This document shows positions 14,975 through 24,900 of a stretch of DNA of 64,000 bases, piece by piece. The stretch is taken from assembly GCF_021531075.1 (NCBI RefSeq), contig NZ_JADYTJ010000007.1, forward strand, positions 29,977 to 93,976, in the 5' to 3' direction. Position numbers and translations under genes: made by a program. How positions within the stretch are numbered: position 1 is the stretch's first letter; each line of letters opens with the position of its first letter. The notes beneath the pieces are model-generated. The model searched no databases. It worked only from the letters and a program-made list of their open reading frames with translations, and was not told the DNA's origin. The stretch is from Bacteroides caecigallinarum. GTDB lineage: Bacteria > Bacteroidota > Bacteroidia > Bacteroidales > Bacteroidaceae.

Positions 14975-15799
14975 ATGAAAAGTAAACAGATTGAATTCCC
15001 GGATTGTTGGGAAGAGGTTACTCCGCACGAGTGGGTGTATTTGCTAAAATTGAGGTCTAAGCTTATCAGACTACAGGGTGTTACGATTGACGATGTAAAG
15101 CGTATGTGGTGTGCTTTTGTCGTCAAGAGACGTGGCATACGCAGCTTGAATCGTAAAGATGCAATGGTGCTGATATATCGTTTGGCACAGACTCTTGACT
15201 GGCAGTGGGTTGTTGAGAATGACTCTATCTCGTTGAATTATGATTCGACTGTTAATCTCTTGCCGGAATGGTACGGGCTGATTGGTCCTGCATCGCATGG
15301 TGCTGACCTTACTTTCGGTGAGTTCCGTTATGCTGTTATAATGATGAACGAATATACCACTACGCAGGATATCATGTATCTTAATTCTCTGTGTGCTGTT
15401 TTATATCGAAAAACTGACGAATACGGCAAAAGGTTGCGTTTTTCTCAAGATGCTATTCAATCGTCTTTACCGGATATTGAGAAAATCCCTGAATATGTCC
15501 GTTGGGGTATATATGCCTGGTTCGCTTCCTTCTGCAAGTTTTTGTTTACAGGAACTTTCATTCTTGACGGTTGCGAGATTTGTTTTGCTCCGGTATTCGG
15601 TTCGTCCGGAAATGATTATACACCGGAACAGTCTTTAGGCATGAATTCTATTCTTTTTTCTGTAGCCGAAAGCGGTGTGTTCGGTACCATAGAAGATGTC
15701 GATAACACACAGCTGATGCGTGTGCTTTTGAAATTATTGGATGATAAACAAAAGGCTGACAGCCTGCTTAAACATACAAAGAAAAATGATATTCAATGA
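14975..15799 (+). CDS. Virion-block protein of unknown function
   Basis: 274 residues from ATG 14975; the GTG at 14969 overlaps the end of the portal gene. No motif. Begins MKSKQIEFPDCWEEVTPHEWVYL. Location between portal and neck-like genes suggests a connector or tail-related protein. It overlaps the next frame by 14 bp. Confidence 0.5.
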   Translation: MKSKQIEFPDCWEEVTPHEWVYLLKLRSKLIRLQGVTIDDVKRMWCAFVVKRRGIRSLNRKDAMVLIYRLAQTLDWQWVVENDSISLNYDSTVNLLPEWYGLIGPASHGADLTFGEFRYAVIMMNEYTTTQDIMYLNSLCAVLYRKTDEYGKRLRFSQDAIQSSLPDIEKIPEYVRWGIYAWFASFCKFLFTGTFILDGCEICFAPVFGSSGNDYTPEQSLGMNSILFSVAESGVFGTIEDVDNTQLMRVLLKLLDDKQKADSLLKHTKKNDIQ

Positions 15800-16709
15800 C
15801 AATGGTCAGGGGGCGTTGGAACTTCGTCGCCTGACAGGTAACTATTATGCCGGCAATGATTTTTCAGCGATTGAGATGGATATCGCTAATGCTACTGATG
15901 ATATAATCTCTGTTGTTGGCCGTGCTGTTTATGATAAGGCTGAAGGTTATTATCACTCCGGTTCTGCAGCAGCTGATGAAATAAGGCTTGTTGAACTGGT
16001 TCAGCGTCCTGTCGCTATAATGGCATGTCTGAATTATTTCAGACGTAACGATGTCAGCCATGAGGATAGTGGCCGTAAAACCAAAGTATCTTCAGACGGT
16101 ACTGACAAGATACCATGGGAATGGCAGCTTGACCGTGATGACGCAGTTCATCTCGAGCTGTATTACAAGTCTGTCGAACGGTTGATACGCTTCCTTAATG
16201 AATCCGGAAATGAAGAATGGCAACAGACAGAGTTTTATAACCTTTCTAAATCTCTTCTGATTTCTTCAGGTGCGATGTTTGACCAGTATTTCCCTATTGA
16301 CAAATCAGAACGCTTGTATGTCCTTCTTGTCAATTTCATCCGCGAAATACAGTTAAGCATCATCCAACCTGCTTACGGCGGCGGTTGGGATGATTTCATT
16401 TCTTCTGATGCTCGAGATAATGTGATGTTTGCAGCTCGTAAGGCTCTTGCCTTGTTTACAATGTCAACGGCTTTGCGCAGATTGCCGCTTCAGTTGATTC
16501 CTGTCGGTGTGGTTCGCAGATACAATGCCGAAAACGGCATGTCTGCTTCTGAACCTGCTGCTATGGATGATGTCAGGAACCTTTCTTCAATCCTGGAATG
16601 TGACGCTTACATCTGGCTAGACCGTATGAAGGTATATCGCGATGGATCTTCTGAAGAATATCCTATGCTTCCTCAAAATGACCGTAATAATAAATTCCTT
16701 CGCCTATGA
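15786..16709 (+). CDS. Virion-block protein, possibly DUF6712-type
   Basis: 307 residues from ATG 15786, which gives MIFNDNGQGALELRRLTGNY; the upstream ATG at 15741 lies deep within the preceding gene. I have a weak memory of DUF6712 family proteins in Bacteroidales phages with this start, not verified. Predicted helical bundle in the centre. Overlaps the following gene by 4 bp. Confidence 0.5.
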   Translation: MIFNDNGQGALELRRLTGNYYAGNDFSAIEMDIANATDDIISVVGRAVYDKAEGYYHSGSAAADEIRLVELVQRPVAIMACLNYFRRNDVSHEDSGRKTKVSSDGTDKIPWEWQLDRDDAVHLELYYKSVERLIRFLNESGNEEWQQTEFYNLSKSLLISSGAMFDQYFPIDKSERLYVLLVNFIREIQLSIIQPAYGGGWDDFISSDARDNVMFAARKALALFTMSTALRRLPLQLIPVGVVRRYNAENGMSASEPAAMDDVRNLSSILECDAYIWLDRMKVYRDGSSEEYPMLPQNDRNNKFLRL

Positions 16710-17677
16710 TAGTTACACAGAGACCCGGAGCAATAGAATTTGCTTCCGATATGCCGGACTATATAATGGATGCAGACGCAACTATATCTTTCGAAGTTAA
16801 AATTGATAATCAGACTATTTTGTCTGAAGATTATTCTCCTGATGCTGAATTTAAGATTCGCATCCGTCAATTAGGATTATTTTGTAGGAAAGCATTATGG
16901 GGTATATGGCCAAGTCAAGATGCATTTACTTATATAGATACCGTAGCGAAAACTTTCAGTTTCTATATTAATGGTGTGAAAGATTCTGATTGCTTTGTGC
17001 TGTTTTCGAGGGTTAAGAACAATAAAATTGTTAACGATCAAATACTTCTGTCTTGTATAAATGAAAAGGTTGTACGACGCGGTGTTCCTGATTTTACCAG
17101 TTTTTTTCTGAAAGTTGGACAATCTGTTATTGTACAATGTCATACTTCAGATGGCCTTCAGACTAAAACTTTGTACACTGAGAATACTTGTGATAGGGTT
17201 TTAACGTTTGATACAAGCGTAGATACAATTAAAAGTATGTTCGATGGTGCTTTATTCAGTACATATTCAGTTGGCAGCATGAAGTTTCATATTGATGCTA
17301 CTTCATATGCTGAGAAATTTATTTTTCGTTTCAAGAATGTATTCGATTGTACGGAGATTGTTTGTGCTACCGGTTTTATGAAAATGAAAGGCGAGGATAA
17401 CAGTGAGACTGCTTATATGTACGGCATAGAACGAAAGTTCGTTATCAATCGTAATGATGTTTATACTGTCAATTCCGGTGTTGTTTTCCTGCAGTCGGAC
17501 TACAGGCTATGGCATGACTTCCTTAACTGTCAGGAAGCTTCCATACTCGTTGATGGTTCCTGGTACGATATCGTGATTACTCAACAGAATTATGAACGTG
17601 ATTACCGCAAGAATATACTGAAAGCTGTTGAATTCAGTTTCAGACTTGCGGATCCTGAAAACAGTGGTGTTATATGA
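16706..17677 (+). CDS. Beta-rich virion-block protein of unknown function
   Basis: 323 residues, rich in Val, Phe, Tyr and Thr in alternating patterns, so probably beta-sandwich structure. Fits a tail or baseplate component. Overlaps both neighbours by 4 bp. No family recognised. Confidence 0.5.
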   Translation: MIVTQRPGAIEFASDMPDYIMDADATISFEVKIDNQTILSEDYSPDAEFKIRIRQLGLFCRKALWGIWPSQDAFTYIDTVAKTFSFYINGVKDSDCFVLFSRVKNNKIVNDQILLSCINEKVVRRGVPDFTSFFLKVGQSVIVQCHTSDGLQTKTLYTENTCDRVLTFDTSVDTIKSMFDGALFSTYSVGSMKFHIDATSYAEKFIFRFKNVFDCTEIVCATGFMKMKGEDNSETAYMYGIERKFVINRNDVYTVNSGVVFLQSDYRLWHDFLNCQEASILVDGSWYDIVITQQNYERDYRKNILKAVEFSFRLADPENSGVI

Positions 17678-18123
17678 TAAATATATTACAGTTCCGTGAG
17701 CTATGTATCGAGCTGCAGCATAAGGTGAATGCTATTAGTGATAGTCAGATTGATACGGTTGTCATGGCCGTGCGAGAAGAACACATGGTCAAGAAATTAC
17801 AGAATAAATTCGGTATAACTCTGTGTGCCAGCTTTCCTGACGCTCAGAGTTCCGGTACCGAAGATAATTACACAGATAATCAGCAAGCGTTTTTCTTTGT
17901 CGTAAAACGTCTGACTCCTGGTCAGCTGGATGATGAGACTGAGATTACTACTTATGCAGAGCTGCAGGATATCATGCTTAATCTGCGTGATGTTATCAGA
18001 GATTATTATTCCGAGTGTATGGGCATTATTCCTGAAGAAAGCTATAAGATAGAATGGGAATATCAGATATTCGGTGGTGTTAATGGCCTGTCAATGGGCG
18101 TAACTTTCAAGAACAATGACTGA
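17674..18123 (+). CDS. Tail-completion-like protein of unknown function
   Basis: 149 residues, one domain, mixed helices and strands. Contains FFFVVKRLTPGQLDDETEIT, a layout found in small neck or tail-terminator proteins, though I cannot assign a family. Overlaps the next gene by 8 bp. Confidence 0.45.
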   Translation: MINILQFRELCIELQHKVNAISDSQIDTVVMAVREEHMVKKLQNKFGITLCASFPDAQSSGTEDNYTDNQQAFFFVVKRLTPGQLDDETEITTYAELQDIMLNLRDVIRDYYSECMGIIPEESYKIEWEYQIFGGVNGLSMGVTFKNND

Positions 18124-19942
18124 ATTATATATTGATGGTGTGTCAGTTCCATTGCCGGCTGAATTTGAGATATCAGTCAAGCATGAGAATCCGTTCTTTA
18201 CAAAGAATGGTGAATATACATACGATATTGAATTATCTCTCAATATTCCTGTGGTTGCTCAACTGTATGGTTTTCTTAACCGACTTAATAAGGCTGATAC
18301 TGTAGCGACTGACCGTAAGGCTGTTCTGATAGCAGACAATAGGGTTTATATTGACGGTACTGAGATTATTACTGGTTGGTCAGACACAACTGTACAGATA
18401 CAGCTTGTGTCTGGTAACTCTCAGCTTAACTATTTAGTCGGATCTGATAAATTAATTTCCGAACTGGATAATATGCCAGTTACTAATCCTGGAGTAGTAG
18501 CTGCAGATGGGTGGGGTCCTAGTTATCTGCATATAACTTATGAGTATCCGGATATAGACTATTGTATTCCGAATGTGTATGATAGCACTAATAATCTTTT
18601 TATTAATGATTGGGAGTTGATTATTAGGTACAGTGATAATGATACTCCGGTTTTCTTCTGTTCACCAGTTAATGAAGATGAAAATAATTGGGCACCTATG
18701 CCTTATTTGTGTGCCTATATAAAAGCCTTGATGACAGCATTGGGATATAATCTTTCTTATAATGCTATAGAAGATACTGATTGGAAATTATTGTGTTTAC
18801 TTCATGTTCAAAAAACCCATGATTGGTCACAAATTTTTCCTCAATGGACTGTCAAAGAGTTTCTTGACGCAGTAGAGCAACTTTTTAATGCCAGGTTTGT
18901 GATAAACAAAAAAACGAAAGATGTTAAACTGGTGTTTAATAATCAATATTATCTTAATGCTCCTGTTGCCTATGTAAGTCTTGTCCTTGATGAATATAAA
19001 GTTGAATGTGATGACGAAGATGTTGAGAGGTATGATGAAGCTTCTCTTCGATATTCAGAATCTTCTACAACATACGGTAAGTTAAGATGTATTCCTGATG
19101 CCGTTCATGGTCGTGCACAACATTATGGTGTTATTGGAATGCCGGCTGATATGTTCTTTTCATATGAGGAGAACCGTAGAACTGATACTATTTTCAGTTT
19201 TACAGCTTATGCTCGTAGTCTTATATATAAAGGGATGGATGGTGACAAGCCTATATATGAATTTGTTGACCAGTTTAAACCGCTTAAGCGAGATAGTACA
19301 GAGACTATAGAGATGACTATAAGACCTGTTGAGTTATCACATGAAATAGAATATCCCATGCAGGATAAAAGTAAATTCTCCTTGTTTTTCCCTGCTATTG
19401 GTGGTGATACTATAAAAGAAGAAATTGAGGGAGCCAGTGTTTTGGAACTTATTGAAAATGCTACAGATACCCAGCCTTCTAAACCTAATATTTATGTTGG
19501 ATATTTTGCAGGTCTAAATAAGGCTGCTCTCGGACCGCTTACATTAAATAATTTCCCTCTTGTAATGAATGATTGCTATATTCATTATTCTCATGGTGAA
19601 GTTTTGTATAATGGTATTAATGACATACTTGCACTTGACTATATGAATGGGAAATTATACAATAATGCGTATGATATTGACTATAAGAATCCTGTTGAAT
19701 TTACTAGTTATGACAATAATGTGTTTGATGTTAATTCTGTGTTCGTTATTAACAACAAGAGGTATGTGTGCGAGTACATAGAATATAAGATTGATAAACA
19801 TGGTAGGGCAGGGGCCTGGACGGGTAAATTCTATCCGATTAAGATATCTGATACAGAGACTTATCAAAGATGGATACTCTCTGATGGCAAATTCCGTGAT
19901 GGTGGTGTATGGCTGGATAATGGTAGATGGTTGGATAATTAA
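18116..19942 (+). CDS. Large tail or baseplate protein
   Basis: 608 residues with a Tyr/Asp/Asn-rich, mainly beta composition. It starts MTELYIDGVSVPLPAEFEIS, a form often seen in phage distal-tail or baseplate proteins, and ends with a short repeat, GGVWLDNGRWLDN. It lies directly before the tape measure gene, while distal-tail genes more often come after, so the exact role is unsure. Confidence 0.55.
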   Translation: MTELYIDGVSVPLPAEFEISVKHENPFFTKNGEYTYDIELSLNIPVVAQLYGFLNRLNKADTVATDRKAVLIADNRVYIDGTEIITGWSDTTVQIQLVSGNSQLNYLVGSDKLISELDNMPVTNPGVVAADGWGPSYLHITYEYPDIDYCIPNVYDSTNNLFINDWELIIRYSDNDTPVFFCSPVNEDENNWAPMPYLCAYIKALMTALGYNLSYNAIEDTDWKLLCLLHVQKTHDWSQIFPQWTVKEFLDAVEQLFNARFVINKKTKDVKLVFNNQYYLNAPVAYVSLVLDEYKVECDDEDVERYDEASLRYSESSTTYGKLRCIPDAVHGRAQHYGVIGMPADMFFSYEENRRTDTIFSFTAYARSLIYKGMDGDKPIYEFVDQFKPLKRDSTETIEMTIRPVELSHEIEYPMQDKSKFSLFFPAIGGDTIKEEIEGASVLELIENATDTQPSKPNIYVGYFAGLNKAALGPLTLNNFPLVMNDCYIHYSHGEVLYNGINDILALDYMNGKLYNNAYDIDYKNPVEFTSYDNNVFDVNSVFVINNKRYVCEYIEYKIDKHGRAGAWTGKFYPIKISDTETYQRWILSDGKFRDGGVWLDNGRWLDN

Positions 19943-19954
19943 TATTGTGATAAT

Positions 19955-22900
19955 ATGAGTATCGGTATAAAAGATTTCAGAATGGCTATTAAAATAGACA
20001 ATTCTGATGCAAAACAAAAATTAGCAGAAACTAGTGCTGAAGTCAGGAAACTGGAGAAGGAACTTAAAGATCTGGAAGCTACAGATAAAAAAAATACTGA
20101 AGAGTATAAGAAGGCTAAAGCTCGTTTGGATGAATTGAATAAATCATACAATGATTTACGTAAAGAAGCTGGTCTGAATGCCATGACTTACGATGAACTT
20201 CGTAAGTCTGCCAAAAGCTTAAAAAGGCAATTGGATAAAACCGTCCCTGATACTGCAGAATGGAAAGAGCTTCAGGCGGATTTGCAAATTACAAGGGCCA
20301 GAATGAAGGAACTTTCAGGACAGGCTAACGAAACACGTTTTTCGATTGCTAAACTTGCAGACGGTTTCAACCGATACGGTACCATGGCTGCTACAGCTGT
20401 TGCGTCTCTTACCGGTTTGACTCTGACAATGCGAAAATGTGTTGATGATTATGCAGAGATGGAAGAAGCGCAGTCTCAGGTTATCAAATACACAGGTCTA
20501 TCTAAAGAAGCTGTAAATGAACTTAACGAAGAGTTTAAGAACATGGATACCCGTACACCTCGCACCAGGCTTAATGAATTGGCAGGTGACGCGGGTAAAC
20601 TGGGTATCTCAACTAAAGAGGGTGTGCTTGAATTCGTCGAAGCTGCAAACATGATTAATGTTGCTCTGGGAGAAGATCTCGGTAAAGATGCCATTACGCA
20701 AATTGGTAAACTTGCTGGTATGTTCGGTGAGGGTGACCGTTCTCTTAAGGAGAATATGCTTGCTGTTGGTTCTGCTGTCAATTCTGTTGCCCAGAATTCG
20801 GCAGCATCTGAGCCATACCTGGTTGAGTTCACAGCTCGTATGGGTGGTGTCGGTAAACAGGCAAAACTGGCTGTTACGGATATCATGGGTTACGCTTCTG
20901 CTCTTGATCAGAATATGCTACGCTCCGAAATGGCTTCTACAGCCCTTCAGGGATTAATCCTTAAACTGTATCAGGAACCGGCACAATATGCGAAGTTGGC
21001 AGGTATAGAGGTCGGTGCATTCACAAAGATGATGGAAGAAGACGCTAACGAAGCTGTTCTTACATTTCTTGAAGCTCTCGGTCGCCTTGGAGGCATGGAC
21101 CAGATGGCTCCGGTACTGAAAGAAATGAAACTTTCCGGTGCTGAAGCAGCAGGTGTTATAGCTGCTCTTGCTGGTAATGTTGAGAAAGTTCGTAAAGAGC
21201 AGGAGGGGGCTAACAAAGCGTACATGGAAGCGACTTCGGTCGAAAATGAGTATTTTGTTCAAAATAATACTGTACAAGCAGAACTTGAAAAGATGAGAGA
21301 AAAATTTGCCCAGTTGCGTGTAGAAATTGGTGGTAAATTACTCCCTGTTATGAAATATATGATTTCTACAGGTTCGCTTACAGTTAAAGGTTTGAAATTT
21401 TTAGTTGACATATTTCTTGAATATAAGAATGTTATTATTGCTTTAGTTGCTGCAATAACAACGTATATTGCCATAACTAAAACTGCTACAGTCGTTACAA
21501 AGGCATATCATGCTATAACGAAAGCGGCTACAGTAGTTACTGCAGCTTTAAACAAGACCTTTAAAGCTAGTCCATGGGGACTTGTCATTTCTGGCTTGAC
21601 AGCGGTTATTACTTATTTCGGTTTTCTCAGAGATAAGACAGATGAAGCTACTGCAGCTCAAAATAAATTGAACGATTCTTTAAATGAGAATGTTTCGGCT
21701 TCCAAAAAATTTGAAGAGATAAAATCGCTTTCAAAAAATAGAGAAAAACTTAATAAAAGACAACTTCAGACTTTAAGATCTGATGCAGAATCAGAATTGC
21801 AGATAATAGAGGATAAACTAGCAAAAGAAGAAATTGCATATAAAGAATATTACGAAAAAGAAAAAGCTAGGGTTAATGCCCGTAAAGATATTAATGATAC
21901 TACTCGAGGTGTTCTAATGGGTGCCGTTGAAGCTGAATATAAAAAACAGATGAAACAGTTAGATTATCTGGTTAAACGTAAAGATGAACTTCAGAAGATT
22001 ATTGATTCGATACCAGAACAAAAAGAGAAAGATATCTTCACAGATCCAAATCTAGGTAGTGAGCTTGATGGTAAAATAGATAAAAATAAAACCGATTATG
22101 AATCGCAGATAAAGGATCTGCAGACTCAACATGCTGTTGGTCTGCTTGAGGAAGAGAAGTATCAGGAACAGCTTTACCAGATTACAGTCAAGTACTTGGC
22201 GAAGAAACGAGAACTTTTACAAGAAGGTAAACGTAATACTGCAGAAGTAGATAAAGAGATCTTGCAGGCTATGATTGAAGAGAGTAACAGACTTAATCTG
22301 AAATCTATAGCTGAAAAAGGATCTGCTAAATCAGATGACAATCCTATATATACACCTGGTATTATAGAGGAAGAAACGCCTGAAGAAGATAATTATGCAG
22401 TAGAAAAATACAAAAAATCTCTCGATGGCCAACAGGCTATGCTTGAGTCATTCCGAAATGCAGGTCTTATTTCCGAAATGGAATATCAGGACAGACTGCT
22501 CGAGATTGAGACTGAAAGACTGAATGAACAGGAAAGACTTGAGAAAGAAGCTGATGATAAGCGTAAACAGAGACAGGAAGCGTTTTTAGGCACATACATG
22601 AACCTAATGAGTTCTGTATCTGACCTTATGTCTGCAATGCAGAATTCTGAAATCTCGAGTATTGAACGTAAGTATGACAAACAGATTAAAGCTGCAGAGA
22701 AAGCAGGTAAGGACACAACCAAGCTCGAGGAAGAAAAAGAAGCTGCAGTAATGGAAGTGAAGCGCAAATATGCCGACAAGATGTTTGCGATGCAAGTCCT
22801 TCAGGTTACTGCATCTACAGCTGTTGCGGCCATGGAAGCTTATAAGGCTATGGCTGGTATTCCATTTGTCGGTCCGGCACTTGGTGCTGCAGCTGCAGCA

Positions 22901-23425
22901 GCTGCTGTTATTGCCGGTACAGCACAAATCGCTATCGCGAAACAGCAGCATGACGAAGCCAAAGGTCTCTATACCGGTGGTTACTCCCAGGATTACGTTG
23001 AAGGCTACACTAAAAAAGGTAATTCCAAAGATGTAGCCGGTGTCATTCCAGTACATAAGAATGAGTTCGTGACCAATCATGAAGGTGTGGCCAACCCTCA
23101 CGTTAAACAGTTCCTTGATGTGTTTGATGTTGCTCAGAAGAATGGAACTATCGGAATGATCAATACTACTCAGATCCTGGAACAGGTTCGCACGAAATCT
23201 GGTCGTTATTCCGGAGGCTACACTTCCGATTCTTCTGTATCAGGCAGTCAGAGTAATTACTCTTCAGGTGATGTACATTCTATGCTGAATGTTATTATAC
23301 AGCTGCTTCGTAAATCTAACGAGAATCTGTCAGCTATTGCCGCTAAAAAGCTGACTGTAGATGTTCGGTCCGTTCGTGACGGCATTAAGAGGGTTGAAGC
23401 TTTAGAGCGTAATGCCAGCCGTTGA
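19955..23425 (+). CDS. Tail tape measure protein
   Basis: 1156 residues. The N-terminal 110 residues are a long coiled coil, residues about 130-450 match the TP901-type tape measure core (ATAVASLTGLT, then SKEAVNEL, LGISTKEGVLEF, ALDQNMLRSEMASTALQG), with hydrophobic segments near 490-560 and coiled coils in 590-930. A hydrophobic Ala-rich segment lies near 945-995. Such proteins set tail length, and this size implies a long tail (roughly 0.17 micrometre by the usual 1.5 angstrom per residue rule). So the phage is a siphovirus or myovirus. Confidence 0.9.
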   Translation: MSIGIKDFRMAIKIDNSDAKQKLAETSAEVRKLEKELKDLEATDKKNTEEYKKAKARLDELNKSYNDLRKEAGLNAMTYDELRKSAKSLKRQLDKTVPDTAEWKELQADLQITRARMKELSGQANETRFSIAKLADGFNRYGTMAATAVASLTGLTLTMRKCVDDYAEMEEAQSQVIKYTGLSKEAVNELNEEFKNMDTRTPRTRLNELAGDAGKLGISTKEGVLEFVEAANMINVALGEDLGKDAITQIGKLAGMFGEGDRSLKENMLAVGSAVNSVAQNSAASEPYLVEFTARMGGVGKQAKLAVTDIMGYASALDQNMLRSEMASTALQGLILKLYQEPAQYAKLAGIEVGAFTKMMEEDANEAVLTFLEALGRLGGMDQMAPVLKEMKLSGAEAAGVIAALAGNVEKVRKEQEGANKAYMEATSVENEYFVQNNTVQAELEKMREKFAQLRVEIGGKLLPVMKYMISTGSLTVKGLKFLVDIFLEYKNVIIALVAAITTYIAITKTATVVTKAYHAITKAATVVTAALNKTFKASPWGLVISGLTAVITYFGFLRDKTDEATAAQNKLNDSLNENVSASKKFEEIKSLSKNREKLNKRQLQTLRSDAESELQIIEDKLAKEEIAYKEYYEKEKARVNARKDINDTTRGVLMGAVEAEYKKQMKQLDYLVKRKDELQKIIDSIPEQKEKDIFTDPNLGSELDGKIDKNKTDYESQIKDLQTQHAVGLLEEEKYQEQLYQITVKYLAKKRELLQEGKRNTAEVDKEILQAMIEESNRLNLKSIAEKGSAKSDDNPIYTPGIIEEETPEEDNYAVEKYKKSLDGQQAMLESFRNAGLISEMEYQDRLLEIETERLNEQERLEKEADDKRKQRQEAFLGTYMNLMSSVSDLMSAMQNSEISSIERKYDKQIKAAEKAGKDTTKLEEEKEAAVMEVKRKYADKMFAMQVLQVTASTAVAAMEAYKAMAGIPFVGPALGAAAAAAAVIAGTAQIAIAKQQHDEAKGLYTGGYSQDYVEGYTKKGNSKDVAGVIPVHKNEFVTNHEGVANPHVKQFLDVFDVAQKNGTIGMINTTQILEQVRTKSGRYSGGYTSDSSVSGSQSNYSSGDVHSMLNVIIQLLRKSNENLSAIAAKKLTVDVRSVRDGIKRVEALERNASR

Positions 23426-23521
23426 TGTCCTTTTTTCGTTATTCTTACTATACTACTTTTGTGGTATTGATATTCTCTTGTAATAAATCCCGGGCGGTAC
23501 TGCCGTGAGGTACTGCCGCCC
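23425..23521 (+). promoter_or_regulatory. Predicted phage late promoter 2 and lysis leader hairpin
   Basis: ATGTCCTTTT (23425-23434), 19 bases, TACTTTTG (23454-23461). The motif begins at the last base of the tape measure stop codon. The leader of about 76 bases has a hairpin, GGGCGG (23492-23497) with CCGCCC (23516-23521) and repeated GTACTGCC inside, just before the holin gene. The hairpin could time lysis gene translation. Confidence 0.65.
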
Positions 23522-23537
23522 ACTAATAAACACGACA

Positions 23538-23783
23538 ATGACTGTTAATAGAAAACTAACAATTCAGCTGTGGACAGCATTCATTCTTTCTATGAGTGGA
23601 ATGGTATTATTAATTATGGGTTTTTGGGTTCCGCCGGTAGGCGAAATTCATAATTCTGTTCTTATTGCATACGGTGAAGTATGCACATTTGCAGGCGGTC
23701 TATTCGGTATTGATTACACCTATAAATACAAAAAACATAAAAATACTATAAATAATAACTCAAATGGACAAACAAATCCTTAA
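23538..23783 (+). CDS. Putative holin
   Basis: 81 residues from ATG 23538; the GTG at 23505 lies in the leader hairpin. Two hydrophobic segments (about residues 8-29 and 38-58) and a basic, polar C-terminus. It precedes the endolysin gene and overlaps it by 20 bp. Holins make the membrane lesion that starts lysis. Assignment rests on size, two membrane segments and position. Confidence 0.7.
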   Translation: MTVNRKLTIQLWTAFILSMSGMVLLIMGFWVPPVGEIHNSVLIAYGEVCTFAGGLFGIDYTYKYKKHKNTINNNSNGQTNP

Positions 23784-24291
23784 ACGCATTATGCCGTTTG
23801 CTACTGATGCTAATATTGACAAGTATATTAGTCATCTTAACGACACAATGAAACAGTTCGCTATTGATACTCCTATTCGTCAGGCTCATTTTCTGGCTCA
23901 GTTAGGTCATGAAAGCGGTTCGTTGCGCTATGTACGCGAAATTGCTTCTGGTGAAGTTTATGAAGGTCGTAAAGATCTTGGCAATACTTCTCCTGGTGAT
24001 GGTGTAAAGTACAAAGGTAGGGGGCTGATACAGCTAACCGGAAAAGCTAATTATAAAGCTTTTGATGAATTTACCGGTGGCAGATACGGTCTGCTTGAGC
24101 ACCCTGAACGGGTTGAGCAACCTGACTTGGCCACAATGCTTGCCGGATGGTTCTGGGATAAGAATAATCTTAACCGTTACGCTGATCAGGATGATGCACG
24201 CAAGATTACCAAAATCATCAATGGCGGTTATAACGGTCTTGATGATCGTTTGAATTTTCTTAAACAGGCTAAAGCTGCTTTAAATTGTTAG
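23764..24291 (+). CDS. Endolysin, glycoside hydrolase family 19-like
   Basis: 175 residues, a single catalytic domain. The pattern RQAHFLAQLGHESG places a catalytic Glu at about residue 47, followed by YKGRGLIQLTGKANY and NGGYNGLDDR, the hallmark of GH19 chitinase-like lysozymes that cut the glycan strands of peptidoglycan. No signal peptide, so export depends on the holin. Overlaps the holin gene by 20 bp. Confidence 0.88.
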   Translation: MDKQILKRIMPFATDANIDKYISHLNDTMKQFAIDTPIRQAHFLAQLGHESGSLRYVREIASGEVYEGRKDLGNTSPGDGVKYKGRGLIQLTGKANYKAFDEFTGGRYGLLEHPERVEQPDLATMLAGWFWDKNNLNRYADQDDARKITKIINGGYNGLDDRLNFLKQAKAALNC

Positions 24292-24293
24292 TT

Positions 24294-24791
24294 ATGAAAT
24301 CTGAAAATATACTTTTCTCATTCTGCGTTGGTTTTGTCTCCCTTGTTGTCCTGGGACTGACTATTCAGTCCTGCAGGACAACTAATCAACAAAGTAAAAT
24401 TAAGATAAACGAAGAAACATCTTCCAATACTTTTACGCGTATTGAAGATAATTCTTCAGCGCTGGCTTCATTGATACATTACAAAGAAAATGCCTTTACC
24501 GTCATCGTTCGTGATTATAGTCTTGTTCGTGATTCTTCAGGTAATGTGTCATCGGCATTGACGCGCGAAACAGAACTATCACAGACTTCTAAGGAAGTCA
24601 GAGACAGTTCTAATATCAACACACAAACGCAATCTACTCAAATAAATGACTCTTCCTATGCCAACAGAAGTGCTTTCTCATATAATGAAAGAGAATCAAA
24701 GCCACCGGATTATGGTCTTGTAACTTTTTCTGCCATATTGGTTTTTATTGGGGTATTAGTTTTTTTTATCCGTAAGAAGATTAGACTTTGA
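24294..24791 (+). CDS. Putative one-protein spanin
   Basis: 165 residues from ATG 24294. The N-terminus is a hydrophobic signal ending TIQSC (about residue 27), a possible but loose lipobox. The middle is Ser/Asn/Gln-rich and hydrophilic. Residues about 140-160 form a second hydrophobic segment followed by Arg and Lys. Outer-membrane lipid anchor plus C-terminal inner-membrane segment is the layout of u-spanins, which fuse the two membranes at lysis. Position after the endolysin supports this. It could also be a simple two-helix membrane protein. Confidence 0.5.
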   Translation: MKSENILFSFCVGFVSLVVLGLTIQSCRTTNQQSKIKINEETSSNTFTRIEDNSSALASLIHYKENAFTVIVRDYSLVRDSSGNVSSALTRETELSQTSKEVRDSSNINTQTQSTQINDSSYANRSAFSYNERESKPPDYGLVTFSAILVFIGVLVFFIRKKIRL

Positions 24792-24804
24792 TTTTCTTTA
24801 CCCG

Positions 24805-24842
24805 GTGTTGCCTGCCTGTGAAGGTCGGCAGCACTTTTTTGT
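24805..24842 (+). terminator. Terminator of the lysis block
   Basis: GTGTTGCC (24805-24812) pairs with GGCAGCAC (24827-24834), one U-G pair, then six T. Confidence 0.8.
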
Positions 24843-24844
24843 AT

Positions 24845-24878
24845 AAAAAATCCCCATGGCGGCTCAACCATGGGGATT
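24845..24878 (-). terminator. Terminator of the minus-strand operon
   Basis: AATCCCCATGG (24849-24859) and CCATGGGGATT (24868-24878). In the minus direction the stem is followed by a T-run, so it ends the transcript of 25568-24901. Confidence 0.85.
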
Positions 24879-24900
24879 GGTGTGTCAATAAAAACATTTG

